From: CAMBDS01 sp964355675
GTDB taxonomy: Bacteria; Electryoneota; AABM5-125-24; Hatepunaeales; Hatepunaeaceae
Assembly (NCBI GenBank): GCA_964355675.1
Contig: CAYHEC010000003.1
Span: 1-64,000, forward strand
Direction of reading: 5' to 3'
Length of the DNA: 64,000 bases
Shown here: positions 43,249-52,023 of the stretch, piece by piece
Numbering within the stretch: the stretch's first letter is position 1
Layout: each line of letters opens with the position of its first letter
Notes under the pieces: generated by a model
Told to the model about the DNA's origin: nothing
Database searches by the model: none
Seen by the model: the letters and a program-made list of their open reading frames with translations, nothing else
Translations under genes and position numbers: made by a program

Positions 43249-44405
43249 AACTTCTTGCCCTGATTTTTAAGAACGCCTTTAGGCACAAGTTCCGTGCAAT
43301 TCTGACGATCTTCGGAATAGCTATAGCGGTAACGGCGTTCGGTGTTCTAAGGACTGTTGTCACGGCTTGGAACGTAAGTGTCGAAGCTTCGGCCTCCGAC
43401 CGGCTGATTACGAGGCAGGCGGTCTCATTCATATTTCCACTGCCCTACTCCTACAAGGAAAAGATCGCCGCGGTTGAAGGCGTCGAGGCGGTCTCTTTTA
43501 TGAACTGGTTTGGCGGAGTCTATATCGACAAGAAGAATTTCTTCGCGAGAATGGCAGTTGAAGCGGAAACGGCTTTCGATGTTTATCCGGAGTATTTACT
43601 TCCCCCCGATCAACTTGCGACTTTCAAAGCCGAACGAAATTCCTGCGTTATCGGATCGTCTATTGCCAAGCAGTACAACTTGAAGATCGGCGACCAGATG
43701 AGCCTCGACGGCGATATTTACCCCGGAAGATGGGATTTCATAATCCGGGGAATTTATGAGCCTAAATTTGATAATACCGACGCAACCGGAATGTTCTTCC
43801 AGTGGAAATACCTGAATGAGAGAATGCTTCAGGAAATGCCCACCCGCGCCAATGACGTTGGCTGGTATGTCGCACGAATAAGTGATTCAGAAAAAGCGGC
43901 GAGCATTTCTAATCAGATCGACGAACTCTTCAAGAACTCTTCCGCTGAAACAAAAACAGAGACCGAGAGTGAATTTGCCCGCGGGTTTATCTCGGCGTCG
44001 GGTGCAATTCTTAGCGCGATGAACTTCATGTCCTTCACCATCGTCGCAATCATTATGCTGGTGCTTGCCAACACAATGATGATGTCGTCTCGTGAACGCA
44101 CTCGCGAATACGCTATCTTGAAAACGCTGGGCTTTTCTGTACCACAGATTTCATGGTTGATTTTGGGTGAGTCTTTCGTCCTCTCGATTCTTGGCGGAGG
44201 GCTTGGCTTGCTTTTGACTGCGCCGCTGGTAAAAGGTTTTGCCGCGGCTATCCCCAAAGGCTGGTTTCCTGTTTTCAGGCTGGAGCCAATCACTATGATC
44301 CTGCTGGTCGCGGCGGTGATCTTTATCGGGTTTGTATCAGCGATTTTCCCGATCCGGCGCGCGGCATCCACCACCATTGTCGATGGCATGAGGTTTATGG
44401 GCTGA
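43245..44405 (+). CDS. MacB/FtsX-family ABC permease 1
   Basis: A 386-residue permease with one N-terminal membrane helix (KFRAILTIFGIAIAVTAFGV), a large periplasmic MacB-type domain (residues about 40-250) and three C-terminal helices (FMSFTIVAIIMLVLANTMMM, FVLSILGGGLGLLLTAPLVK, ILLVAAVIFIGFVSAIFP) with SSRERTREYAILKTLGFSVP between the first two, a conserved coupling segment. ATG at 43245 overlaps the ATPase stop by 4 bp. Partners with the next permease to make a heterodimer. Confidence 0.9.
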   Translation: MKLLALIFKNAFRHKFRAILTIFGIAIAVTAFGVLRTVVTAWNVSVEASASDRLITRQAVSFIFPLPYSYKEKIAAVEGVEAVSFMNWFGGVYIDKKNFFARMAVEAETAFDVYPEYLLPPDQLATFKAERNSCVIGSSIAKQYNLKIGDQMSLDGDIYPGRWDFIIRGIYEPKFDNTDATGMFFQWKYLNERMLQEMPTRANDVGWYVARISDSEKAASISNQIDELFKNSSAETKTETESEFARGFISASGAILSAMNFMSFTIVAIIMLVLANTMMMSSRERTREYAILKTLGFSVPQISWLILGESFVLSILGGGLGLLLTAPLVKGFAAAIPKGWFPVFRLEPITMILLVAAVIFIGFVSAIFPIRRAASTTIVDGMRFMG

Positions 44406-45574
44406 TGAGCATTCCATTCAAATATGCAATTGAAAACCTCCGTATCCGAAAGACGACGGCTACGGCGACCGTCGCTGGAATATCGCTGGTTGTCTTCGTT
44501 TTTACAGCGGTGCTGATGATGGCGCACGGCGTCGATAAGACACTTGGTCAGACCGGTTCAAACGAAAACGTAATGATCACCCGTAAAGGGTCGAACGGCG
44601 AGATTTCGAGTATCCTCATGGGAGAGACCCAGGGAGTGATACGGACTCTGCCACATATAAGGCAATCCACCGACGGAACCCAAATCGTCTCAACTGAGCC
44701 CGTCGTTGTGATCAACCTGCACAAGCCGGACGGTGGAATTAGCAACGTCGCGGTTCGAGGCGTTTCGCCGGGTGTCAGTGAACTGCGACCTCAACTCGAA
44801 ATTGTTTCCGGGCGGATGTTCAACCCGTCACAACGCGAGCTGATCGTCGGCAAACCCCTCACCAAGCGGTTTACTGACGCGAATATCGGCGATAAAGTGC
44901 GGTTTGCTGGAGACGACTGGGAAGTTGTAGGTATGTTCGAATGTGGCGGCGGAGGCTTCGAATCTGAAATCTGGGGAAATTCGGTGCAGTTGCTGGAGTC
45001 TTTCAATCGCGGCAACGCTGTCTCTTCGATGACATTGAAACTGACTGATGCTGGAGATTTTTCCGCTTTCAAGGGCGCCTTTGAGGCGGAAACGAGGTTG
45101 AAAGAGTTCGAAGTAGATACCGAAGAAGGATATTTTGCCAAACAATCAGAAGGATTGGCAGGATTCATTAAAATTTTAGGCATCTTCATTACAGTGATAT
45201 TCAGCATTGGCGCAACCGTTGGTGCGATGATCACAATGTACGGTGCTGTGGCAAATCGGACGGTTGAGATCGGCACGATGCGATCTCTTGGGTTCAGCCG
45301 CAGGAGTATCCTCGCGGTGTTTTTGACCGAGTCGATTCTGACTGCCCTTACCGGGTCGGTTATCGGGGTTATTTTAGCATCTGCGCTACAATTTTACCAG
45401 ATATCGACTCTAAATTTCACCTCTTTCTCTGAAATTGCTTTCTCATTTGCCCTCTCCCCGAAAATCATTGCCAGCTCTCTTTTCTTCGGTGTAGCGATGG
45501 GATTTCTCGGCGGATTTCTGCCAGCAGTCAGAGCGGCGAGGATGAACATTGTTAATGCGTTAAGAGCGGCGTAA
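44405..45574 (+). CDS. MacB/FtsX-family ABC permease 2
   Basis: A 389-residue permease with the same topology: an N-terminal helix (ATVAGISLVVFVFTAVLMMA), a periplasmic domain, and three C-terminal helices (IKILGIFITVIFSIGATVGA, ILTALTGSVIGVILASALQF, IIASSLFFGVAMGFLGGFLP) with RTVEIGTMRSLGFSRRSI as coupling segment. ATG at 44405 overlaps the preceding stop as TGATG. The transported substrate is unknown; MacB-like systems export peptides, lipoproteins or siderophores, and the lack of an outer-membrane TolC gene nearby implies an unlinked channel. Confidence 0.9.
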   Translation: MSIPFKYAIENLRIRKTTATATVAGISLVVFVFTAVLMMAHGVDKTLGQTGSNENVMITRKGSNGEISSILMGETQGVIRTLPHIRQSTDGTQIVSTEPVVVINLHKPDGGISNVAVRGVSPGVSELRPQLEIVSGRMFNPSQRELIVGKPLTKRFTDANIGDKVRFAGDDWEVVGMFECGGGGFESEIWGNSVQLLESFNRGNAVSSMTLKLTDAGDFSAFKGAFEAETRLKEFEVDTEEGYFAKQSEGLAGFIKILGIFITVIFSIGATVGAMITMYGAVANRTVEIGTMRSLGFSRRSILAVFLTESILTALTGSVIGVILASALQFYQISTLNFTSFSEIAFSFALSPKIIASSLFFGVAMGFLGGFLPAVRAARMNIVNALRAA

Positions 45575-45584
45575 TGGTGATTCC

Positions 45585-45640
45585 TGTCGCAGGGTGTCTG
45601 CACCCTGCGACAATGGCGTGTAGCCCGCACAGCAAAGCTG
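45585..45640. repeat. Two palindromes between convergent genes
   Basis: GTCGCAGGGTGTCTGCACCC (45587-45606, continuing TGCGAC) and CCGCACAGCAAAGCTGGGCGG (about 45615-45635). They lie between the permease stop and the moaA stop and may terminate both transcripts. The same words occur at 3740-3761 and in several other gaps. Confidence 0.7.
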
Positions 45641-45648
45641 GGCGGGAT

Positions 45649-46590
45649 CTATCCTCCCAACATTATCATCGAATGTTCGGCGTGCATGAACTTGGGTGGT
45701 TGCTTACCTTCCAAATAGAATGAGGTCGCTTGTTGAGCGGCTTCATCACCTTCCTTTTCGAGTATCTCAACTAACGGTATAAACGCTGTATCCATCAAAC
45801 AGCGTCTGAGTCGTCCGTGACAGTCAAGCCTTAGTCGGTCGCAACCGAGGCAAAAGGATTCCGATTCCGGCGTTATCCACCCCACTGTAATCTCCTTTTC
45901 ACCCCAAATTACGCTGGTCTGTCGAGCCGGTACGCCGTCGCGGTATTTCAAGTCGGCCACCGTAGCGCGATCTTGAATCCACTCCCGCACGTCATTTGCC
46001 GCAACGAACTCACGTCGAGCCCACCCTTCTGAAGGACCAATCTGCATCAATTCGATGAAACGTATCTCCAAGGATGTGGCGGCGGCATAATCAAGCAACT
46101 TCGGGACGTCTTCACGCCAGGTGCTTTTATGCAGAACCGCGTTCAGCTTCACCGGTTGCAGATCTGCCTCGACTGCCGCTTCGATTCCTTCCAAAGTCTC
46201 AGATAGATTTCCCCTACACAACTCAAGAAAACGGTCAGAATTCATCGTGTCAAGAGAGACGTTGACTCGCTTCAAACCCGCCTGCTTTAAGGGCTTGGCA
46301 AGTTTCTTGAGCGATGACCCGTTGGTTGTGAGGGAAACTTCTGAAATTCCTTGGATGTTAGCAAGTCTCTCAATAATTCCGATCAGACCGGGCCTGACCA
46401 GCGGTTCGCCACCTGTTACTCTGATGCGTCTGACATTCCATTTGGCGCTTAGCCATTCGGCGGCATCCGCCAATTGGTCAAGAGACGGAAGGCAATGATA
46501 AGGGGTTTTTGGGAAGCCGTCGGGCGGAGCGCAGTAACGGCAACGAAAGTTGCACCGCTCCGTAACCGAGAGGCGTAGAGTGCGCGGCAT
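45649..46590 (-). CDS. moaA: GTP 3',8-cyclase MoaA
   Basis: Radical-SAM enzyme that starts molybdenum-cofactor synthesis by converting GTP to 3',8-cH2GTP. From ATG 46590 the protein has 313 residues: N-terminal cluster motif CNFRCRYC (Cys13, Cys17, Cys20), GGEPLVRPG, TTNGSSL, NVSLDT, the C-terminal cluster C-x2-C-x13-C (CLGCDRLRLDCHGRLRRC), and the functional GG C-terminus (MLGG). The frame stays open upstream to 46773, but the extra 61 residues are mostly encoded by palindromic repeats (TGTVNLRD twice), so I prefer 46590. It lies near the nar operon, whose NarG needs this cofactor. Confidence 0.95.
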   Translation of the reverse strand: MPRTLRLSVTERCNFRCRYCAPPDGFPKTPYHCLPSLDQLADAAEWLSAKWNVRRIRVTGGEPLVRPGLIGIIERLANIQGISEVSLTTNGSSLKKLAKPLKQAGLKRVNVSLDTMNSDRFLELCRGNLSETLEGIEAAVEADLQPVKLNAVLHKSTWREDVPKLLDYAAATSLEIRFIELMQIGPSEGWARREFVAANDVREWIQDRATVADLKYRDGVPARQTSVIWGEKEITVGWITPESESFCLGCDRLRLDCHGRLRRCLMDTAFIPLVEILEKEGDEAAQQATSFYLEGKQPPKFMHAEHSMIMLGG

Positions 46591-46690
46591 GGTGTCGCGT
46601 AGGTTAACCGTCCCGGTTGACATAATATCGCGTAGGTTAACCGTCCCGGTTGACGGGGGCGGGGTGACAAGCGAGACGCTTATCCTACGC
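46591..46690. repeat. Tandem and inverted GCGTAGGTTAACC words at the moaA 5' end
   Basis: GCGTAGGTTAACCGTCCCGG followed by TTGAC occurs twice in direct orientation (46601-46625 and 46627-46652). A diverged inverted copy, GACAAGCGAGACGCTTATCC then TACGCGG, follows at about 46667-46693. Together they form a REPIN-like unit inside the potential 5' coding extension or leader of moaA. Confidence 0.8.
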
Positions 46691-46878
46691 GGTAGTGGCA
46701 GATGATACGACATGATTCTCCTTTCCAATAGGGGAGGCGGGCTCGTTTCCAAGCCAACCCTTGGGGCGATCATTAGCGCTATCGCCCATCGCCCGACGAT
46801 GCCTTGGTGAACTTTAGGCGTCCCGGGTCGGAGATTTGTTTTGATTAAAATAGGGTCAGCGGCGTCAAAATCTATGGG

Positions 46879-46943
46879 TTGTAAAAAATAATTTACAAAT
46901 ATTTTCTCAAACTATTGACAACCGCTTTTTCAATTTATAACTT
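46879..46943 (+). promoter_or_regulatory. Putative promoter and palindromic operator of the rrf2-nar operon
   Basis: A perfect palindrome TTGTAAA-N6-TTTACAA (46879-46898) precedes a -35-like TTGACA (46915-46920) and, with 17-bp spacing, a -10-like TAACTT (46938-46943). The Rrf2 start lies 40 bp further. The palindrome does not match FNR (TTGAT-N4-ATCAA), so it could be the binding site of the Rrf2 protein itself or of another redox regulator. Assignment of -10 is uncertain. Confidence 0.45.
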
Positions 46944-46983
46944 GTTCATCAAGAAGTCAACAATTATTGAAAGAGTTTCTTAA

Positions 46984-47424
46984 ATGCTTTCAACCACCTC
47001 TGAGTACGCCATTCGTGCGCTATGCCACCTCGCCCGTTCAGAGCTTGGGGAGGCGACTCTTGGACGCGATTTGTCTCTAACTGCTCAGATTCCTGCCAAC
47101 TATCTCGCGAAAATACTCCTCGCACTTAATAAATCCGGCATAGTCGAAGCGACTCGCGGCCCCCACGGTGGTTACCGGCTTCATAAGTCGGCATCAGAGA
47201 TAACCTTGATGGATATTGCCCTGTTGTTCGAAGGTGAATCGGCAGTCCCAAACTGCCTCATGCAACATTCCAGCCTATGCTCAGATGATCACCCATGTTC
47301 CGTGCATCCCGGATGGAAAACAGTCCGGGAAGCCTATCTCGCCTTTTTAACCAACACTACCATCGCCTTGATCGTTTCCAACGAGCAAAGTCCACAGACC
47401 AAACTGCCAATTTCGGAGGCCTGA
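46984..47424 (+). CDS. Rrf2-family iron-sulfur transcriptional regulator
   Basis: A 146-residue Rrf2 regulator (IscR/NsrR/RsrR group). Winged-helix N-terminus (STTSEYAIRALCHLARSE, IPANYLAKILLALNKSGIVE, GPHGGYRLHKSASEITLMDI) and a cluster-binding loop with three cysteines in C-x7-C-x5-C (CLMQHSSLCSDDHPC). Such proteins sense NO, oxygen or Fe-S status. It begins the nar gene block and ends 6 bp before narC, so it is probably co-transcribed with and controls the nitrate-respiration genes. The ATG follows GAAAGAGTTTCTTAA. Confidence 0.9.
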   Translation: MLSTTSEYAIRALCHLARSELGEATLGRDLSLTAQIPANYLAKILLALNKSGIVEATRGPHGGYRLHKSASEITLMDIALLFEGESAVPNCLMQHSSLCSDDHPCSVHPGWKTVREAYLAFLTNTTIALIVSNEQSPQTKLPISEA

Positions 47425-47430
47425 ATTCCT

Positions 47431-48339
47431 ATGAAATTTCTTGTCTCAATCCTTTTTCTTCTGGGATTAACCACTACGATACCTGCTCAGGACGCCGCAA
47501 CTTTCTTCCGGCAGAACTGCACAAGCTGTCATACAATCGGGGGAGGCAGACTTACCGGACCAGACTTGAAGAACGTCACACTGCGTCAGGATCGCGGGTG
47601 GTTGTCGCGTTTCATTCTCAACCCGAAGGGGATAATCGATAGTGGTGACCCTTATGCTGTTAAGATTAAACAAGAGGCTCGCGACGTCATTATGCCCTCT
47701 ATCCCGACGCTGAAGCCAGAAATGGTGCAAGCCATCCTCGATTTAATCGAAGCTGAATCGAAGCTTGAACCATCCCAGTTTGTCGGATTGACCATCGGGG
47801 ACGAACCCTTCACTCCTGTTCAGGTTTCAGAAGGGTTAAGTCTCTTCCTCGGCAAAGTTCGCCTCTCTGGTGGAGGAGCGGCCTGCATTTCCTGTCACAC
47901 CGTGAACGGAGTGGGTGGCCTATCGGGCGGAAGGCTTGGCCCAGACCTGACACTTGTCTATGAACGTCTTCAGGGTCGTAAAGCATTGGCTTCGTGGCTA
48001 AATGCTCCCGCTACCGCCACAATGCAACCTCTCTTTGCAGACAAACCCTTCACCCAGGGAGAGATCCTCGCCCTTACCGCTTTTCTGGAGGACGTTGCTC
48101 GAGGAGGCGGGCAGGATACCTCCCCTGCCGCTCTGAATTTTTTTCTGATGGGGCTTGTCGGTACGATGATTGCCCTTGCACTTTTCGAAGCCGCATGGAA
48201 GGGACGGTTCCGTGCCGTTCGTCGTCCTCAGGTTGAAGCAAGCGCCCTCACCCCTGACGGTCGTTACCCAAAAGTTCCTAAACCCACTCAAAGCAACAGT
48301 AGCCCCAGCTCAAACAGGACAAAACATGAAACTCACTGA
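47431..48339 (+). CDS. narC: Dihaem membrane-anchored cytochrome c (NarC-like)
   Basis: A 302-residue dihaem c-type cytochrome. Signal peptide (FLVSILFLLGLTTTIPAQ), first haem site CTSCH at Cys30-His34, second CISCH at Cys152-His156, each with a nearby Met candidate ligand (VIMPSIP, TATMQPL), and a C-terminal membrane helix (FFLMGLVGTMIALALFEAA) ending in a cytoplasmic Pro/Ser tail. In Thermus, NarC precedes narGHJI and carries electrons in the nitrate reductase complex; the same position and haem count support the name. It overlaps narG by 14 bp. Confidence 0.82.
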   Translation: MKFLVSILFLLGLTTTIPAQDAATFFRQNCTSCHTIGGGRLTGPDLKNVTLRQDRGWLSRFILNPKGIIDSGDPYAVKIKQEARDVIMPSIPTLKPEMVQAILDLIEAESKLEPSQFVGLTIGDEPFTPVQVSEGLSLFLGKVRLSGGGAACISCHTVNGVGGLSGGRLGPDLTLVYERLQGRKALASWLNAPATATMQPLFADKPFTQGEILALTAFLEDVARGGGQDTSPAALNFFLMGLVGTMIALALFEAAWKGRFRAVRRPQVEASALTPDGRYPKVPKPTQSNSSPSSNRTKHETH

Positions 48340-51300
48340 AGGTCTTCCTTGGATCAAGGATGAGGCAAACCCAGCCCTCCGTAGCTGGGAGGAGTTCTAC
48401 CGTAATCGCTGGCAACATGATAAAGTCGTGCGCAGTACCCATGGCGTCAATTGTACCGGAAGTTGCTCGTGGAATATCCATGTCAAAGAAGGCATTGTCA
48501 CCTGGGAGATGCAGGCGCTTGATTACCCTTTGCTTGAACCGGGCTTGCCTCCATACGAGCCGCGCGGATGTCAGCGCGGGATCTCATTTTCATGGTATCT
48601 TTACAGTCCTCTGCGGGTTAAATACCCCTATCTGAGAGGGGCGCTGTTGGACCTTTGGAAAGAAGTGCGTGCCGAAATTTACGATCCAGTCGAAGCATGG
48701 GCAAAATTAGTCAATGACCCGGTCAAGCGCCAACGTTGGCAACGCGCTCGTGGCAAAGGGGGATTCCGTCGCGCCGATTGGGATACAGTGCTGGAAATCA
48801 TCGCCGCTTCGGCAGTACATACGATCAAAACTCATGGCCCCGACCGTATTGCTGGATTCTCACCAATCCCTGCAATGTCGATGATCAGTTACGGCGGAGG
48901 CGCGCGGCTTATGCAACTCCTCGGCGGAACCTGCCTCTCCTTTTACGACTGGTATTGTGATTTGCCGCCGGCATCGCCCGAGACTTGGGGTGAACAGACC
49001 GACGTCAACGAATCCGCCGATTGGTTTAATGCCAAAATGTTGGCTGTGATGGGCTCCAACCTCAACATGACCCGTACTCCGGATTGTCACTTTGCCGCTG
49101 AAGCACGCCATAACGGCTCCAAGATGTGGGTTTTTACCCCCGACTTTGCCCAAGTCTCCAAATACGCCGACGAGTGGATCGGAATCAACGCCGGACAAGA
49201 CGGCGCTTGGTGGATGGCGGTCAATCACGTCTTGCTGACCGAATTCCATCATCAGAAGAAAACCCCCTATTTTATCGATTATACCAAAAAATATACCGAT
49301 TGTCCCTATCTGATCGAGATTGAGCCGGATGGTGATTCCTTCAAGCCCGGACAGCTCCTTAGATCCGGGAGGCTGGCAAAGTATTCTACTATTGAGAATC
49401 CCGATTGGAAATTCCTGATGTGGGATTCTGCTTCAGACTCACCTAAAATGCCGATGGGTTCAAGCGGCTTTCGGTGGGGAGCTGAAAAAGGGAAATGGAA
49501 TCTTCTTCTGAAGGACGGCGTCGATGGTTCCGATATCGATCCTGCCCTGACGTTCCTCGAAGGACATGACCAGGTTGTACAAGTCAAATTCGATGATTTT
49601 GGCGCGGGACAAACGCTACTGCGCGGCGTTCCGGTCAAATGCCTTCAAACCGCTGACGGAAAGTCAGTTCTGGTCGCTACAGTCTATGACCTGCTGATGG
49701 GACAGTACGGAGTCGGCCGAGGCATCGAATCCGGTTACCCCTTAGATTACAATGATGAAGACGCGCCATACACTCCAGCATGGTCAGAGCGTTATACTGG
49801 TATTGGCCGCGATACGCTCATCCGTTTCGCTCGTGAGTGGGGAACGACCGCCGAGTTTACCAAAGGGAAGTGTACCATCATCATCGGAGCCGGTATCAAT
49901 CACTGGTATCATGGCAACCTGATGTATCGCGCCGGTATCAACGCCCTGATGCTCTGCGGTTGCGTCGGCGTCAACGGTGGCGGTCTGGCTCACTATGTCG
50001 GACAAGAGAAACTTGCTCCGGGAGAGCCTTGGAGCGCCATAGCCTTTGCTCGTGACTGGTTCCCTGCCGCACGTCTGCAGAACGCGCCAAGCTGGCACTA
50101 CGTCAACACCGACCAATGGCGGTACGAGAAGAACTTTACCGATTATCATACCGTGCCGCCAAATCAGCCGGAAGGGTCACTTGCCAAAGGGCATACGATC
50201 GACGCCCAGATTCGCGCCGTCCGCAATGGATGGCTACCATTCTACCCGCAATTTAACAAAAATACTCTCGCTCTTGTGAAAGAGGCCGAAGCGGCTGGAG
50301 CCAAATCTGAGCAAGAGATCGTCGATTATGTAGTAGCACAACTAAAAGAGCGAAAGTTGCGCTTCTCAGTCGAAGACCCCGACGCCCCTGAGAATTGGCC
50401 GCGACTTTGGTTCATCTGGCGAGGCAATGCTCTGATGTCCAGCGCCAAGGGGCATGAGTATTTCCTGAAGCACTATCTGGGGACTCACACTAACGCAATC
50501 GCCGAGGAAATCGCTGAAGGTTCGACCAATGAAGTCGTCTGGCACGACAAGGCTCCGACCGGCAAGATGGATCTGGTGGTGGACGTCAACTTCAGGATGG
50601 ACACCTCAGCGCTTTATTCCGATATAATTCTACCTGCCGCAACATGGTATGAGAAAGCTGATCTCAATTCGACTGACATGCACAGTTTCATACATCCGCT
50701 TTCAGCGGCAGTTCCTCCCTGCTGGGAGTCGAAGAGCGACTGGCAGACTTTCCGCGCTATAGCCAAGAAGGTCGCCGAACTATCCGCCAAGCACTTGCCT
50801 GATCCGGTGCGGGACCTTATCGCCACGCCTCTTATGCATGACACCGCCGCGGAGATTGCCCAGCCTGAGATGAAGGAATGGATCACTGGCGAAGTCGAAG
50901 CAATTCCCGGTAAAACGATGCCCGGCATGAAAGTTGTCACCCGTCATTATTCCAAAATCTATCAGCAGTATGGAGCATTCGGTCCCCTTGCCCGTGACAA
51001 TGGCATCGGCGCTCACGGAACTCAATACGCCATCAAGGATATTTACGAGCAAGAACTTAAGTCGCTTCCTACTACCGAAATTGATGGTGAAAAATTTCTT
51101 TCAATCGCTCAGGATGAAGAGGCTTGCAACATCATACTGAACTTTGCCACCGTTACCAATGGTGAACTGGCTTATCGCTCCTACAAAAATATGGAAGAGA
51201 AAGTCGGGCTTCCTTTGATTCATCTGGCAGAAAGAAATCGAGGCGTTCGAACCGACTACAAAGGCCTGCAGGCAAGACCCTTCCGCTTCGTCAACAGCCC

Positions 51301-51970
51301 GATGTGGTCGGGACTGATCGAAAATGGTCGTGCCTATTCACCTTTCACTTACAATGTCGAGGCGTTAGTTCCTTGGCGGACGCTGACCGGTCGGCAGCAT
51401 TTCTACCTCGACCATCCTGGCTATCTCCAATTTGGGGAACATCTTCCGACCTACAAACCGAAACCTCTGCCGACGCAGTACGCCGATCTTCTCTTCAGCA
51501 CGGGTGAGGGGAAGACCATCACACTCAATTACTTGACCCCTCATGGCAAATGGCACATCCACTCAACCTATGGCGATAATCAGCGGATGACGACACTGTC
51601 ACGAGGCGTCGAACCTTTTTGGATCAGCGAAAAGGACGCGGCCTCGATCGGCATCAACGACAACGACTGGGTTGAAGTGCATAACGACCACGGCGTCGTG
51701 GTGACCAGAGCGGCAGTTTCGGCGCGGATTCCACCGGGAATTTGCATCCAGTACCATTCGCCAGAGCGGACCTATTCCGTACCCAAATCGCCTCTTCGCA
51801 ACTGGAAGCGAGCCGGAGGACACAACAGCCTGACGCGAGTAAGGCTGAAACCGAATCTGATGGTGGGTGGCTATGGCCAATTCACCTATCACTTCAATTA
51901 TTGGGGTCCGGTCGGAAGCAACCGCGATACGCACGTCATGGTGCGGAAACTGCCTGAGTTGAAGTGGTAG
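48326..51970 (+). CDS. narG: Respiratory nitrate reductase, alpha subunit
   Basis: Molybdo-bis(pyranopterin) catalytic subunit reducing nitrate to nitrite. From ATG 48326 (behind AGGACAAAAC) it has 1214 residues. The [4Fe-4S] ligands are His39, Cys43, Cys47 and Cys82 with the same spacing as Escherichia coli NarG (HGVNCTGSCSW, then RGCQRG), and the Mo-ligand aspartate is Asp208 in SFYDWYCDLPPASPETWGEQ. Other matches: HAGAGINHWYHGNLMYR-like GAGINHWYHGNL, GNALMSSAKGHEYFLKH. No twin-arginine signal, so the subunit faces the cytoplasm, as expected of Nar rather than of the periplasmic nitrite oxidoreductase type. The frame is open upstream to 48170 but that would overlap narC far too much. Confidence 0.96.
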   Translation: MKLTEGLPWIKDEANPALRSWEEFYRNRWQHDKVVRSTHGVNCTGSCSWNIHVKEGIVTWEMQALDYPLLEPGLPPYEPRGCQRGISFSWYLYSPLRVKYPYLRGALLDLWKEVRAEIYDPVEAWAKLVNDPVKRQRWQRARGKGGFRRADWDTVLEIIAASAVHTIKTHGPDRIAGFSPIPAMSMISYGGGARLMQLLGGTCLSFYDWYCDLPPASPETWGEQTDVNESADWFNAKMLAVMGSNLNMTRTPDCHFAAEARHNGSKMWVFTPDFAQVSKYADEWIGINAGQDGAWWMAVNHVLLTEFHHQKKTPYFIDYTKKYTDCPYLIEIEPDGDSFKPGQLLRSGRLAKYSTIENPDWKFLMWDSASDSPKMPMGSSGFRWGAEKGKWNLLLKDGVDGSDIDPALTFLEGHDQVVQVKFDDFGAGQTLLRGVPVKCLQTADGKSVLVATVYDLLMGQYGVGRGIESGYPLDYNDEDAPYTPAWSERYTGIGRDTLIRFAREWGTTAEFTKGKCTIIIGAGINHWYHGNLMYRAGINALMLCGCVGVNGGGLAHYVGQEKLAPGEPWSAIAFARDWFPAARLQNAPSWHYVNTDQWRYEKNFTDYHTVPPNQPEGSLAKGHTIDAQIRAVRNGWLPFYPQFNKNTLALVKEAEAAGAKSEQEIVDYVVAQLKERKLRFSVEDPDAPENWPRLWFIWRGNALMSSAKGHEYFLKHYLGTHTNAIAEEIAEGSTNEVVWHDKAPTGKMDLVVDVNFRMDTSALYSDIILPAATWYEKADLNSTDMHSFIHPLSAAVPPCWESKSDWQTFRAIAKKVAELSAKHLPDPVRDLIATPLMHDTAAEIAQPEMKEWITGEVEAIPGKTMPGMKVVTRHYSKIYQQYGAFGPLARDNGIGAHGTQYAIKDIYEQELKSLPTTEIDGEKFLSIAQDEEACNIILNFATVTNGELAYRSYKNMEEKVGLPLIHLAERNRGVRTDYKGLQARPFRFVNSPMWSGLIENGRAYSPFTYNVEALVPWRTLTGRQHFYLDHPGYLQFGEHLPTYKPKPLPTQYADLLFSTGEGKTITLNYLTPHGKWHIHSTYGDNQRMTTLSRGVEPFWISEKDAASIGINDNDWVEVHNDHGVVVTRAAVSARIPPGICIQYHSPERTYSVPKSPLRNWKRAGGHNSLTRVRLKPNLMVGGYGQFTYHFNYWGPVGSNRDTHVMVRKLPELKW

Positions 51971-52023
51971 TCTTAGCGTAAAAGTCAATTCCAAACTCCA
52001 AAATCTAAACTCCGAAATTTATC

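Noticed and set aside
46700..46860. Molybdenum-cofactor riboswitch upstream of moaA
   Set aside because: I could not find the conserved core, and the region is explained by repeat words.
46879..46898. FNR-binding site before the nar block
   Set aside because: The arms and spacing (TTGTAAA-N6-TTTACAA) do not match TTGAT-N4-ATCAA.
48170..48325. Longer narG start upstream of 48326
   Set aside because: It would overlap narC by about 170 bp; the downstream ATG has a ribosome site and gives the normal NarG N-terminus.
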